From Haberlea rhodopensis (Eukaryota; Streptophyta; Magnoliopsida; Lamiales; Gesneriaceae): 64,000 bases of DNA. Below the pieces are notes generated by a model. The model had not been told where the DNA came from. It saw only the letters and a program-made list of their open reading frames with translations, and ran no database searches. Shown in pieces: positions 11,901 through 24,400 of this stretch (the first letter of the stretch is position 1; each line of letters starts with the position of its first letter). A program made the translations under genes and the position numbers. The DNA lies in NCBI GenBank assembly GCA_907163345.1, contig CAJQUN010000003.1:6242821-6306820 (forward strand). Direction: 5' to 3'.

Positions 11901-14774
11901 AAGACAACAGGATTGGTAAACGAGAGGGAAAATAGTTGGTGGACCTTTGCAAGCCCAAAATCTGCAAGTTTAACCAGACCATTTGTGTCCACCAATATAT
12001 TTGAACATTTAATATCTCTGCAACATGCCAGACACAGAAAGATTTAACATTCCCATTATTGAGAAAGTACAAATTAATAGGAAAAATACCAAAACTTCAC
12101 CTATTTAAATGCAACTCAATCAAGGGTACTCTAAAATTTGCTATAGTAAATAAGATCTCTCTAATCAAAGATCATTAATGTAAAACAGCATCGTTTTTTT
12201 ACTTCATCATCTACCAAGAATGCCGAAGGATGGAGTAGAGAATATAAGAGTCAATGCAACAAAAAGATCAAATCCATCCAAACATAAAATATGATTTTTT
12301 TGGATTAAAAATCTCAACTTATGATACTAAAAAGCAGAGTATGTTTGATTACCTGTGTACCACATTTCTGTCATGCAGGTAGTTCAAACCATGTAAAATT
12401 TGCCTGGTATATGTGGAGACCTGGGTATCTCGGAGGTTATACTTCTGGTAGAGGCTCAAAAGAGAACCTTGGTTGACAAGCTCAAGAAAAATATAGAGAT
12501 TCGATTCATCCTACAGCGACAAAGGAAAAAAATTCAGCATATTTACCAGCATTTGCAAGAAGAACTCAGTAAAAATTTGCAGATAAATTTTCCCGAGAAA
12601 CTAACAGATAATAATGGGAAACTTCAGAAATTTTAAAAAAAAAATCTGTGGAATTTTTCCAACATTGTCATCCTCATGCTTTACCCTCTCATCCAATTTG
12701 TGAATCCGAACTGGCTAACAATGAAGAAAAGATTGGCTAACAAAATGCGAGAAGAATGGAATAAGTGTTTGTGATTAAAGCAGAAGCATGGTAGAAGAAC
12801 CTAATTACGAAGATGAAAAATCAACATATTAATAATAGAAACCAAAAAGCAAGAGAGCATTACCCGCTTTGTGCCATAGTATCGAACTATATTCTCATGT
12901 TCAAACTGACTCAGAAGAGCAATTTCCTAAAAAACCAAGAGAAAAATAATATTAAAGATTAGAAAGAAAAAAAAAAGAACAAATACAATTCATGCAAAAA
13001 AAAAAAAGAACAAATACAATTCATGCAAACCAGTTATCAGAGCAAATTAGAAAACAACAATGAAGTTCAGAAAAAGCATTTAGGGTTGTGCAACCTGTTC
13101 AAGTTGGATAATTCGTTGCCTTCCGTCATCTCCTTGATCAAGCAAAGATACTTCCTTCACAGCAAAAAAGAATCCATCACTGCAGCAAGGCAAGCAATCA
13201 CAATTAGCAAAATCATAGCAACCTTCTTGAATAAGTTTGTGATCCTCTAAAGCAATCCAATTGCAAAATTTGTATCATAGTACCATAAGAGTTATCAAAA
13301 GCCCAAAAAAGTGTGCATAAGCTCAAGGCCCAGCGAAAGCCTGCATTTTTTACGCCTAGAGACATGTACAGATGCAGCTAAAAGCATGTTTAAGCATATG
13401 TCAAATAAAATGATTATTTTAATTGAAATTTAACATAATAGTCATTCCTATTTTGCTTATTCATTAATGAGTGTATGTTTTATTGTTTTTAATTGATCTA
13501 TAAAGTACATATTAGATATCATATAGAAAAGTTTTAAATTGTAAAACATTATGCCCCACTGCGCTTCACTTTTGACAAGGTTCAAATCTCGATTTGCACC
13601 TTTAGATCAGGCTACAAGTGTCTTGTGCCTGTGATAGTTGTAGACACCAGATCAATTAATATAAAATGAATCAGCAAACTACTTACTCGGCTATTCCCTC
13701 ATAAACAGATCCAAACGAGCCACTACCCAAGAGCTCACCCTTCTGCCACCCCATAATAGTTCGCCTTAATGCCCCATCAGGTGAAATACTTGATGTTGGT
13801 TCAGTTGTGGTACTTGAGGTATCATCATCATTTGACAATGTGGTGAAAGAACATGACTCAGAGAGCACACAGTTCTCTCCCATCACCATTACCCTTCTCA
13901 TCCTAGCGTCCTCGTCTCTCTTTTGACCATCTTCTTCGTCCCCATTTTCTTCCAAAGAAAACCTACTTTCTAACCTTGAAACGATTGCATCGGTATTCAT
14001 CGTGAACCCTCTCAAAATTGATGATGGTGGCACCAAAAGCGGGGGTCGCACACCCTTAATACCATTTCCACGGAGTCTATCACACCTACCACTTGAATTA
14101 TCACTCGAAATCAAATCACTTGCACTTGTATTAGCCCCCAATATCGCAGAAACACCGTTATCAAACAAATTAACCCTACTTCCATCCACATCACAAAAAT
14201 CTCGATTTTCCTCAAATTTCTTGCTCATTACATCATTATCACTATTTGAAAATCCAAAACAAACTTGGTTACCCCCAAATTTTTGATTGCTCAAATCAAT
14301 AACGCCAGTACCAGTAACTCCACCGTGAAGTTCAGAGTTGTTCTCATAATTTACATCAAATATCTGACTAAATACAACAGGAGCATAGGCAGTTCTCAGC
14401 TTCATCGCCTTATACTCCTCGGAAGGTATAGCGAAGTCATCTATACCAGAGAACCCTAGGGTTTTGCAAAGAATCTCTATCTCACCATCATTTCCATCAA
14501 CTCTAAAACTTTTCTCATCGCCTAATAAATCACGCGTGCGCGTGCGAATAGATTCCTCCAACGAGTAAGACGATGACGATGACGAAGTACTAGGAGAGAA
14601 CTCGTAGTTGATGTTATTCGAGGCGTTGCACCGATCCAACCTCCGCCTTGGCTTGGCGGCTTGGCGGCTGGGACTGGGACTGGGACTGGGACTGGAGCTG
14701 GAGCTGGAGCTACAATTCTTACCATTTTTCAGGCGGTCAGAATTATGAGAGAAGATTTTCGGGAACCTATGCAT
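8930..14774 (-). CDS. MEKK1-like: MEKK1-type MAP kinase kinase kinase, eight exons
   Basis: Exons on the minus strand are 13687-14774, 13095-13179, 12864-12926, 12353-12510, 11945-12017, 11765-11824, 9717-9821 and 8930-9142. All junctions are GT-AG and the phases join into 614 codons without a break. The N-terminal 340 residues are a low-complexity regulatory region with poly-Ser and (Pro-Ser)n tracts. The kinase domain follows: glycine loop LLGSGSFGSVYEG, catalytic Lys371 in FAVKEVSLLDQG, HRDIKCSNIL with Asp466, DFG at 484-486, and WMAPE before 510. The GTAFWMAPE segment and HPFVKRPL end are typical of plant MEKK1-class MAPKKKs, which phosphorylate MAPKKs in immune and abiotic stress signalling. 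I chose the ATG at 14774; the open frame extends 11 codons upstream but has no ATG. The fifth junction is read as AG-A within the HRD arginine codon. Intron 6 carries a probable solo LTR. Confidence 0.93.
10289..11653 (+). mobile_element. Probable solo LTR of an Athila/Tat-type Gypsy element in MEKK1 intron 6
   Basis: The segment starts TGATAACTGTCG, has a promoter-like TCTATAAATAGTGG near 10683, and ends with GTGGGTTCGACAACCTGATC and then ACCGTGCACTTACG to CGCACA. That 3' end resembles the ends of plant LTRs that precede a tRNA-Asp type primer site in Athila/Tat elements. No primer site, coding region or second LTR follows, which points to a solo LTR. I could not find a convincing 5-bp target duplication, so the exact ends are provisional. 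It contains CAATCGATCG motifs like those in other LTRs of this window. It sits wholly inside an intron, 59 bp or more from the flanking exons. Confidence 0.6.
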
Positions 14775-15099
14775 TGTGACGATAAAAAAGGAAAATTCAT
14801 GGATCAATGACGAAGAATGCTATAGTACCCTGAACCAACTGAAATATCCCACTTTTTCAGCTTAATTATGGCCTTGTATGCGGGTTTTAGGGTTTCCGTC
14901 GTGTCCAAATTTGGTTGCGGAACTAGAATTTGGGGTCAGAATTACACTTTCGCGGCGTGTCTCAGAAGAGGTTGGAGCAGGAAGCAGGGAGGAAGGAGAC
15001 GAGACGGAGACTAAAACGACGTCGCGAGATCCTAATCCGACTTTCCGAAATTATCAACAAAAAGGTTTATTCTTGGCTACCTTATAGGGTAGTCTCAAC

Positions 15100-15782
15100 C
15101 ATTAGATTAATATATTCCTATCAACATTGGATGAAATATATCCATTCATTCTACCCCACCAATTCCAACAAAAAACATCGGACATATATATATATATATT
15201 ATAATTGCGAAAGAATAGAAATTTGAGTTATTAATATTTGTGATAACTTGGGTCGCAATTTCTTGTTTTCCACGTTCAATCAAAGATGAGCATTTATTGA
15301 AATTATTTCAAAGAAAAATTGTCACCACAATTAAGCTTGTAGTTACCGAAATACAGTACAAAGAAGTCTTGAAATTGTATTCACAAAATAATAATAATAA
15401 TAATAATAATCTTGGAAATATATTTATATATATATATTTATATGTATCTGTTCCGCATAATAATACAAGATGGTTCGATGATGTCATATGACATTATTTT
15501 TGCTAAAACTTCTTTCAAAAACCCAAAAATGCAATTTCACACCATTTTATTGAAACCTTTTTTTTTATTGCTACACATGTTTATTGGTCGTCTACATTCT
15601 TTCTGAATATTTGTTTAGTTTTTTTAACTCCTCAACTCAACTTCCCTCTTATTATTCCTGCTTTTGTTGAAAATCGGCAACGAAAATTTTATACTACATC
15701 ATCATGGTTGTTTATCTCCACTGTTTTTCATATTTGTTGCATCTCCATTATTTTAAATTTCAAATCCGGAACAAGTTTCTTT
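15100..15782. other. Intergenic stretch with simple repeats
   Basis: This lies upstream of the MEKK1-like gene. It holds a short TA run near 15185-15200 and an (ATA)n microsatellite at 15387-15410. No gene is seen. Confidence 0.5.
15387..15410. repeat. (ATA)n microsatellite
   Basis: About eight uninterrupted trinucleotide units are present. Confidence 0.9.
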
Positions 15783-16984
15783 GGGGTAATACATGAAATG
15801 GTCCCTCTTGTTTACAAATATTCCCGATTTATTCCCTCTTGTTTGCACTGACCCGATTTAGTCTTTCTAGTTTCCTAATCTGTCACAAATCAGTCATAGC
15901 CGTTAAATGCACCGTTACAACTAATGGAAATGACTGAATCGGGTCACTTAAAACATCAAGGACTGAATCGGAAATTGATGCAAACATTATGGACTGCTTC
16001 GGGTCATTTAAAAAGATTGGATGACTTAATTCTTTAAATTATTAAAGTAATTAATATGGATATTTTATTTAGAATTTTAACAATTTTTTGTAAAATTATT
16101 ATATTTAGATAATGATATAATATATTAAATTCTACATAAAACCATTTTTCACTCAAACAAAACAAAAGAAAAATTAATAGCATATTGATATACAAAATAT
16201 ATTTCGATTACTAGTTTACTTATTAAACAAGATATATTTTTGATTTCATTAAATTATGTCTATCAGATTGTCATCAATTTATTAAAAAAATTTTTGATAA
16301 ATTAAATATTTTTTTTATAAAGTGATGACATTTTTTATAATTATTTAAATCATCTTGTGAAAAATATAGAATTTAATATATTATATCGTAATGTAAATAA
16401 TTATAAAAAATGTCATTAATTTATGACAAAAATTATTTAATTTATCACAAAATTTATTTAATTGATCAAAAATGAAATAATTTTTTTATAAATCGATGAC
16501 ACATCTGATAGACATAATTTAAAGAAATCAAAAATATATCTAATTTAATAAGTAAACTAGCCATCGAAATATATTTGTATATTAATATGATATTGATTTT
16601 TCTTTTGTTTGTTTGAATGAAAAAATGGTTTTATGAAAAATTTAATATATTATATCATTATTTAAATATAGTAATTTTACAAAAAATTGCCAAAATTATA
16701 AATAAAGTATCCATATTAATTACTTTAATAATTTAAATAATTAAGTCACCCAATCTTTTTAAATGACCCGAATCAGTCCGTAATGTTTGCATCAATTCTC
16801 GATTCAGTCAGTGATGTTTTAAGTGGCCCGATTCAGTCATTTTCGTTAGTTTTAACGGTGCATTTAACGGTTATGACTTATTTGTGACAAATTAGAAAAC
16901 TAGAAGAACTAAATCGGGTAGTACAAATAAGATGGACTAAATCAGGAATGTGTGCAAACAAGATGGACAATATAAGGTATTCCC
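15783..16984. mobile_element. Foldback MULE-type element with about 590-bp inverted arms
   Basis: The left half (15783 to about 16340) is matched in reverse complement by the right half (about 16400-16984) almost end to end, including the diagnostic runs GTCATTTAAAAAGATTGG and GTGCATTTAACGGTTATGAC-like segments. A perfect 9-bp direct repeat AGTTTCTTT flanks it (15774-15782 and 16985-16993). Very long terminal inverted repeats and a 9-bp target duplication are the marks of Mutator-like elements. No transposase frame exists, so it is non-autonomous. The arms differ at scattered positions (roughly one in eight to ten by eye), indicating some age. Confidence 0.88.
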
Positions 16985-17244
16985 AGTTTCTTTTGGGTTA
17001 TGGTTGCACACGCAATGCATATATATCGACGCTAGTATATATTATCAACAAAAAAGGCCAGCCACAAACCACTCATCATCACCTGTTATCCAATCCATCC
17101 AACCATAAACTGTGTTCTTAAAATTAATTTAAGAATAATTTAATGCACAGTTGTAAAACATGAAGATATTGTGGGCTGGGCTTAGTATCTTTTGAAGCCA
17201 ACGTTTCAATATGATAGACTGAGCCTTCGTGAGTGTGCTACGGT

Positions 17245-17542
17245 CAGGGGCGGAATCAGGGGGGTGCGCAGGGGGCATCCGCACACCCAGATAAATGTTT
17301 ATATATATGTTATATGCTATTTATCAACAAAAATGCATTGTGGAATATTGGTTGTCACGCACCTCAACTCATCGCGTGGCCAAGGTTCGAATCCTTGCCG
17401 CTACAATTTGTTGCAACTTTTTTCCCCTCTTCACTACGAAGAATTGTTGGCTTATATAAATTAATAATTAATAAAAAAAAGCAAACACTTAGTGGGATGT
17501 GCACGTTTCTTACTTTAAGACGTGCACACATTGCACATTTTC

Positions 17543-17603
<61 letters not shown>

Positions 17604-18141
17604 CCACCTTTTATTTTAAAAAAATTGGTTGAAATTTGTTTTGACAATTCATAATATGTACACTTGAAATGTATTTTTGACAGTCAAGAAAATAAAGTTC
17701 AAATAAGTTATAATATAAAATTAATTAGAACATTAACATACATAATTATCAATATATAAGTTGCATAATTAAATAATTAAAAAAATAACATTATATTTAT
17801 TTGCTCAAATTTTAGATATCAATAATCTGATTACCATGATTATTTTTTTAATCCTTTTGTGAAAATTTGATTACTATAAAATATATGAGAGATGAAGTAT
17901 TGAATACTTTTGTAATATATTTATTGCCCTTATTTTTAGATAATTTACTTTATAATATATTTTTTATCTACTAAATTAATATTAATTTTATAATATTTTT
18001 TAATAAAATATATGTATAAATAAAATATTGGTAATTATTTTTTGCATATATGTCAATTAAATGTTCATATATATTTTGATAATTAATTATTTGAAAATGT
18101 TATTTTCGCCCCCCTAATTTATTTTCCTGGTTCCGCCCCTG
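17245..18141. mobile_element. Non-autonomous hAT element with perfect 8-bp target duplication
   Basis: The terminal inverted repeats are CAGGGGCGGAATCAGG at the left and the complement of CAGGGGCGGAACCAGG at the right, 16 bp with one mismatch. The 8-bp sequence GCTACGGT lies immediately on both sides (17237-17244 and 18142-18149). These are hAT hallmarks. The 897-bp interior has no transposase. It holds a (TA)n tract and, at about 17380-17400, a tRNA-like B-box GGTTCGAATCC, perhaps from an internal SINE or tRNA fragment. Confidence 0.92.
17546..17599. repeat. (TA)n microsatellite inside the hAT element
   Basis: About 27 uninterrupted TA units form this tract. It is probably length-variable between individuals. 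Confidence 0.95.
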
Positions 18142-18149
18142 GCTACGGT

Positions 18150-18425
18150 GTGTTCGAATGAGAACCAACACAACTAAATATGATTGTGGCTCCTTGGATT
18201 GAGAATTTATACTTCAATCCAGACTACTATTATGCAATAGCATGAAAATTAAAATGCATGGATTGCATCAAAGAACTTGGATTGCCATTTAAAAAAAAAA
18301 AAACAAAAAAAAAAAAAACAAAGAAAACAGTGTCATATTCACTTGAAATCAGTTCTTTACATAAAAACAATAGGACGAGACGACTCACTTATAAATCCAA
18401 AATTCAAAAGCCATGTCAGGCCAAG
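18150..18425. other. 3' flank of the TMEM50 gene
   Basis: This short stretch lies between the hAT element and the TMEM50 stop codon and has an A-rich run at about 18289-18325. It is probably the 3' UTR and downstream flank. No gene is seen. Confidence 0.4.
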
Positions 18426-21400
18426 TTATTCCGAATGAGAGATCCAATCAATCAGGCCACTGCATGGGAATTCAACAAGTCAATAAAATCAAAAAGATTG
18501 CATAGATAACTGGTCAAGATTCTAAAATAGATCATTGAAATAATAAATAACACAACGGAAGAATAGAAAGATGCTGAGGCCTGAACAATTGCTTGTTCAT
18601 TCGAGTTCCAGTTAATGACATAATTTTATGTAAATGTACGACGAGGGAAAAACCAGAAAGCAACAAAATCTCGTTACCTGATTATTACGCACACACACTG
18701 AAGAACACCTGCAACGCATGTCCATGATGAAGGACCGGTTGTCGCCATCGCATCTTCTATCAATAGGCCAACTGATGCAGCCAAAGAGACGAAGGACACA
18801 ACATATGCAATGAAAAGCAAAAGTTTCAACCTGCAAATTATGGGAGCAGAACAGGTTGAAATAAAGAGTAGTGTCGCTTAGAGGTCAATTTGCAGCAAAT
18901 ATTGTAGCAGAAAGAAATTACATGAATGCAGTCGATCAGATAAGGAAATTGATATTATTTGTCTGGATTCACACATATATTTAATCTAATGCATAACTCA
19001 CATGGGTGACAAGAAAACTTAATTAGATCACACCATATATTAGATGAAACATGCAAAGAGAAAGAGATGGGAGAAGATTTGAGACTTTCTGCTGTGACGC
19101 CAAACAAACGAGTTGATGACACATAAATAACTGAAATGAAGATTAACACATAGCTGAAGACATACATTCAACTTGTATCAGTTGAACAAGTAAAATGGTG
19201 AACCACATAAATCAGTCACCCTAATTTCTTTACTGAACAAAATAAATAGTCACCAAAAATACTTGAATTTCGGATCACCGAGTTTATTTATACTACAACC
19301 TAAGGTGGCCTGAGCTAGGTACTTGCTTGCCTTTGAAATCAAATAGATAACAGAATTTTCATGTAAGTTTTCCAAAATCTGAGTTTTGCACTCCTAAAAG
19401 TACATAAATCCGCAATCCTCGATCTTTAGACCTGATCAATATGATACACCAAGCGATAGTGCAAACTTTGTTGTATATTCTCTCAAAGTGTATCTCAGGA
19501 AAAAATAACAATGGCTTCAAAACAATTTTTATGTCGAGGCGAGATTTATAATCTCCGTATTTAAGACAATATTGCCCCGCTATGGTGCTAACGGTTTGCT
19601 ATGGCAATTTGTCTCCCAAGATACAACGACTATGACTTGTGATAGGAGCACTCCAAATCACAAGTCCTCAAACCACAAAGGTCCAAAGCACTCAATTTGA
19701 ATTACAACAAATGCTCTCAAATTTCACTAAAATTTGGTAATGATTTCGAAAATCTGTGTACAATACATGTGAGAATGTTATATTTATAGTTAACCAAAAT
19801 CCATGTTCAAGGGACACCATTTGGAGGCAACTTTTGGCCAAAAATCGCACCCCAAACATCAATGGACACACCATTTCACTTTCTGAAACAGTGCTTCGAC
19901 CGATCGAGACCAATTCTCGATCGATCGAGCAACTGTTCACTCGCCCAAGAAATGTTCTGGTCCGCTCGATCGATCGAGCCTTTAAAAAAAAATTTGAATT
20001 CATTTTTTCGTTTTTTCCAACAATCCCCCACATGAATTAAATTTTATGCATGTATGCAATTGAGTGCTTTGACGAACTATTATGGCATCTGGAGAGATAG
20101 CTTGCGGCTTTGAATCTTCCGTAGTAGTATTCAATCGGATTTACTTGACTTAATAGTGAACTTATAGTCTTGAACTATTTAGTCGTTGGTGTAAACCAAG
20201 ACAATTGAACCCACACCATAACAATTCTAACCCCCGTATTGGTTTCTTACGGTTGTGTCCGTTTCGGCCATGGACCACGCTTGGTTTCATAACTGCTTTC
20301 TATTCTTTGAAGCGGCCACACTTCGCACTTACGTAGGTGATCTCCTAGAAGAGTATCCCGCTATACTCCAACATATTCTAATATGTCTTAGGAATCATTA
20401 AAGACCGTTTGCCTATCCTCGTACCCTTTTTGCAGGCTACACCCCTTATCATAGGAATGGGTCGGAGATTAATTCTCCAAGGTGTTTATACAATCTTGTA
20501 GTTTGGTTGTCCCTTTTGAACCTAGATCTTGGGATCTCCAGTCACATAGGTTGGGTATCCACCACAAGATTTTGATTATAGGGTTTTAATCCCATTCCCC
20601 TCGATAAACTATATACTTGATCTCTAGGCAAGCCTTTCGTGAGTGGATCCGCAATATTGTCCTTTGACTTCACGTAGTCAATGGACATAATGCCATTTGA
20701 GATAAACTGTTTAATGGTATTGTGTCTACGACGTATATGTCTAGACTTACCATTATACATGCTACTATGTGCCCTTCCTATAGCAGATTGGCTATCACAA
20801 TGTATTTTAATTGCAGGCACATGTTTTTCCCAACAAGGAATTTCTTCCAAGAAACTTCTACGCCATTCGGCTTCTTCTCCCGCTTTATCCAAAGCTATGA
20901 ATTCAGATTCCATAGTGGATCTAGCAATACAAGTTTGCTTGGTAGATTTCCACGACACTGCAGCTGCAGCCCCTCCAATGGTAAACACATAACCACTTGT
21001 CGACTTGGAGTCTCGTGTGTCCGATATCCAATTTGCGTCACTGTATCCTTCCAATACAGCAGGATATCTTGTATAGTACAATCCATAGTTCAGGGTGTAT
21101 CTTAAATATTTAAGTACCCTCGTCAATGCCTTCCAATGGTCATTGTTTGGATTGTTCGTGAATCTACTTAGTTTGTCAACCGCATATGCAATATCAGGAC
21201 GTGTACAGTTCATGAAATACATGAGACTGCCAATTATCCTTGAGTATTCTAATTGCATGACAGGGTCCCCTTTGTTTTTAACCAAATGTAGATTCGGATC
21301 ATAGGGTGTTTTTGACGACGTATCATTCGCGAGAAATTTCTCGAGTATTTTCTCAACATAATGAGACTGTGACAACACTCGTCCTTCAGATATCTTGGAG

Positions 21401-24400
21401 ATTTTAATTCCAAGTATCACATCAGCTTCACCCATATCTTTCATTTCAAAATGTTTTATCAACATTTTCTTGTCCCGTTGATGATTTCTAAGTTGCTTCC
21501 CACTATGAGCATATCATCAACGTACAAGCATACTATTACATATGCTTTAGGCGTGTTTTTCATATATACACATTTGTCGCACTCATTAATTTTGAAACCA
21601 TTTGACAACATAGTTTTGTCAAATTTTTCATGCCATTGTTTTGGCGCTTGCTTAAGCCCATACAATGACTTAACGAGTCTACACACATTTTCCTCTTGTC
21701 CGGGAACAACAAACCCCTCGGGTTGTTTCATATAAATTTCCTCCTCAAGTTCTCCATTGAGGAATGCTGTTTTTACATCCATTTGATGTATCTCTAAATT
21801 GTTTAGAGCAGCGATAGCAATGATCACTCTAATGGACGTAATTCTCGTGACTGGTGAATATGTATCAAAGTAATCAAGGCCTTCTTTTTGTCTATATCCC
21901 TTTGCCACGAGTCTCGCCTTGTACTTATCAATTGAACCATCGGACTTATATTTCCTTTTAAGAATCCATTTGCATTCTAATGGTTTACTTCTAGTTGGAA
22001 GGTCTACCAATTCCCACGTGTGGTTTTGCATTATGGATTCTCTCTCGCCATTAATAGCCTCTTTCCACATAGGAGCATCAGGACTAGATAAGGCGTCATT
22101 AACCGATCTTGGTTCATTGTCCAACATATACGTCATGAAGTCAGGACCATAAGTCTTAACCACTTTGGTTCTCTTACTACGTCGTGGTTCTACTTCCTCA
22201 ATAGAGTCACGGTTAGCGTCTTCATACACCCTTTTCTTAGGGCTCATTTCCTTGTTAGTTTTGTAAGGAAATACTTCTTCAAAAAATACCACATTTCTTG
22301 ATTCCATGATTGTACCTTCATGCACATCACTTATTTCAGATTTATGTACTAAAAATCGATATGCACTACTATTGTTAGCATAACCAATAAATACACAATC
22401 TATTGTTTTAGGCCCGATTTTTACTTGCTTTGGTTTTGGTACTTCTACCTTCGCCAAGCACCCCCACACTTTCAAGTATTTGTAGGAAGGCTTGTGACCT
22501 TTCCATAACTCATAAGGAGTTTCATCCTTACTTTTGTGTGGTATTTTGTTTAGAATGTAGTTGGCCGACAGGATTGCTTCCCCCCACAGGTTTTGTGGTA
22601 ATCCAGAACTTATCAACATAGCATTCATCATCTCTTTTAGAGTACGATTTTTACGTTCGACAATACCATTTGATTGAGGTGAATAGGGGGCAGTGGTTTG
22701 GTGAATAATGCCATACTCAGTGCAAAATTCTTCAAACGGTGCTCCATATTCTCCTCCTCTATCGCTTCGAACCTTCTTTATCTTTTTGCTAAGTTGATTT
22801 TCAACTTCATTCTTGTATTGTTTAAATACTGCCAAGGCCTCGTCTTTGCTTCTTAGCAAATAGACATAACAATATCTCGTACAATCATCAATGAAAGTAA
22901 TGAAGTACTTTTTCCCACCTCTAGTTTCCACAAACTTTAGATCACATAAATCCGTATGAATTAATTGGAATGGCGGTTTCGTTAACTTGGCCTCAACACA
23001 AGTCTCACACTTATGTTTCAAGTTAACATTCATTTGAGGCAATAAGTTTAACTTCACTAATTTGTTAAGTGAACCATAATTTACGTGACCTAAACGATCA
23101 TGCCATAAATTACAAGACTCAATCAAATAAGTAGAATCATTCACTTTATTGCTTTCAAATTGACGTTTAACCGTCATTACATTCATTTTGAATAGGCTTT
23201 TATCCATATAGTCTTTTCCTACAAAAACTCCATTTTTGGAGAGTACAATTTTTCCAGATTCTAAAACTAGTATAAAACCCGTCTTGACTAGAGCCGATCT
23301 GGATATCAGGTTCTTTCGGATGTCGGGAACATGTAGGACATCAATCAAAGTCAATTCCTTTCCCGAAGTCATCTTTAGAACCACCTTCCCCAGTCCAATT
23401 ACCGGAGATGTTGTGGAGTTTCCCATGTAGAGTTGGCGCCCACTTATTGGAGTGTATGTGGAGAACATGGCCTTGTCCGAACACACATGTCGGGTTGTAC
23501 CGGAATCGACGAACCATTCCATAGGATTGTCCACCAAATTTGCTTCAAAGATCACAGCGGTTAACATTAGATCATTCAAATCTTCCGAGATCCGATCATG
23601 TTCGGTCACGTTGACTTGATCTTTTGCTTTTCCACGAGCGTCTTTGTTACGACAATCCTTTGCCATGTGATTGGGCTTTCCACACTTATAGCATTTTCCT
23701 TTGAACTTTTTCGCCTTGCCATTGTTGGAGGCCATACTGTCAAACTTACGCTTTGATCCGGTTCTTTGTTCAACTAAGTTAGCCAGTGGTTCCATTTGAA
23801 ACCTACCCGCCTTCCTCTCGGAAACTTTGTTTTCCTCCTCAATTCGTAATCGAACCACAAGGTTTTCAAGACTCATCTCCTTTCGTTTGTGTTTCAGATA
23901 GTTCTTGAAGTCCTTCCACATAGGAGGCAATTTCTCAATCATAGCGGCGACTTGGAATGAATCACTTAGACTCATTCATTCCGCATGAATGTCATGCAAG
24001 ATCACTTGTAGATCTTGCACTTGCGCCATCACAGGCTTGGTATCAACCATCTTGAAGTCCAGGAACTGTCCAACTATGAATTTCTTCATGCCGGCATCCT
24101 CGGATTTGTACTTCTTTTCCAGCGATGCCCACAGTTCCTTCGCTGTTTTCACAAGACAATAAACATTATACAATTTATTGTCTAACCCATTTAGGATGTA
24201 GTTCTTGCATAGGAAGTCGCTTTGATTCCATGCATCCAGTGCTGCCTTATTTTGGGTGTCAGTCTCTCCTTCTTCAACCGTAAGAGGCTCCTCGGTTAAG
24301 AACCTCGCCAAACTTAGTGTGGTCAAGTAAAATAGCATCTTTTGTTGCCACCGCTTGAAGTCGTTCCCATTGAACTTTTCAGGCCTTTCACCATGATGAA

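Noticed and set aside
17233..17619. 128-residue frame ending in an Ile-Tyr repeat
   Set aside because: It is produced by the hAT element and its (TA)n tract.
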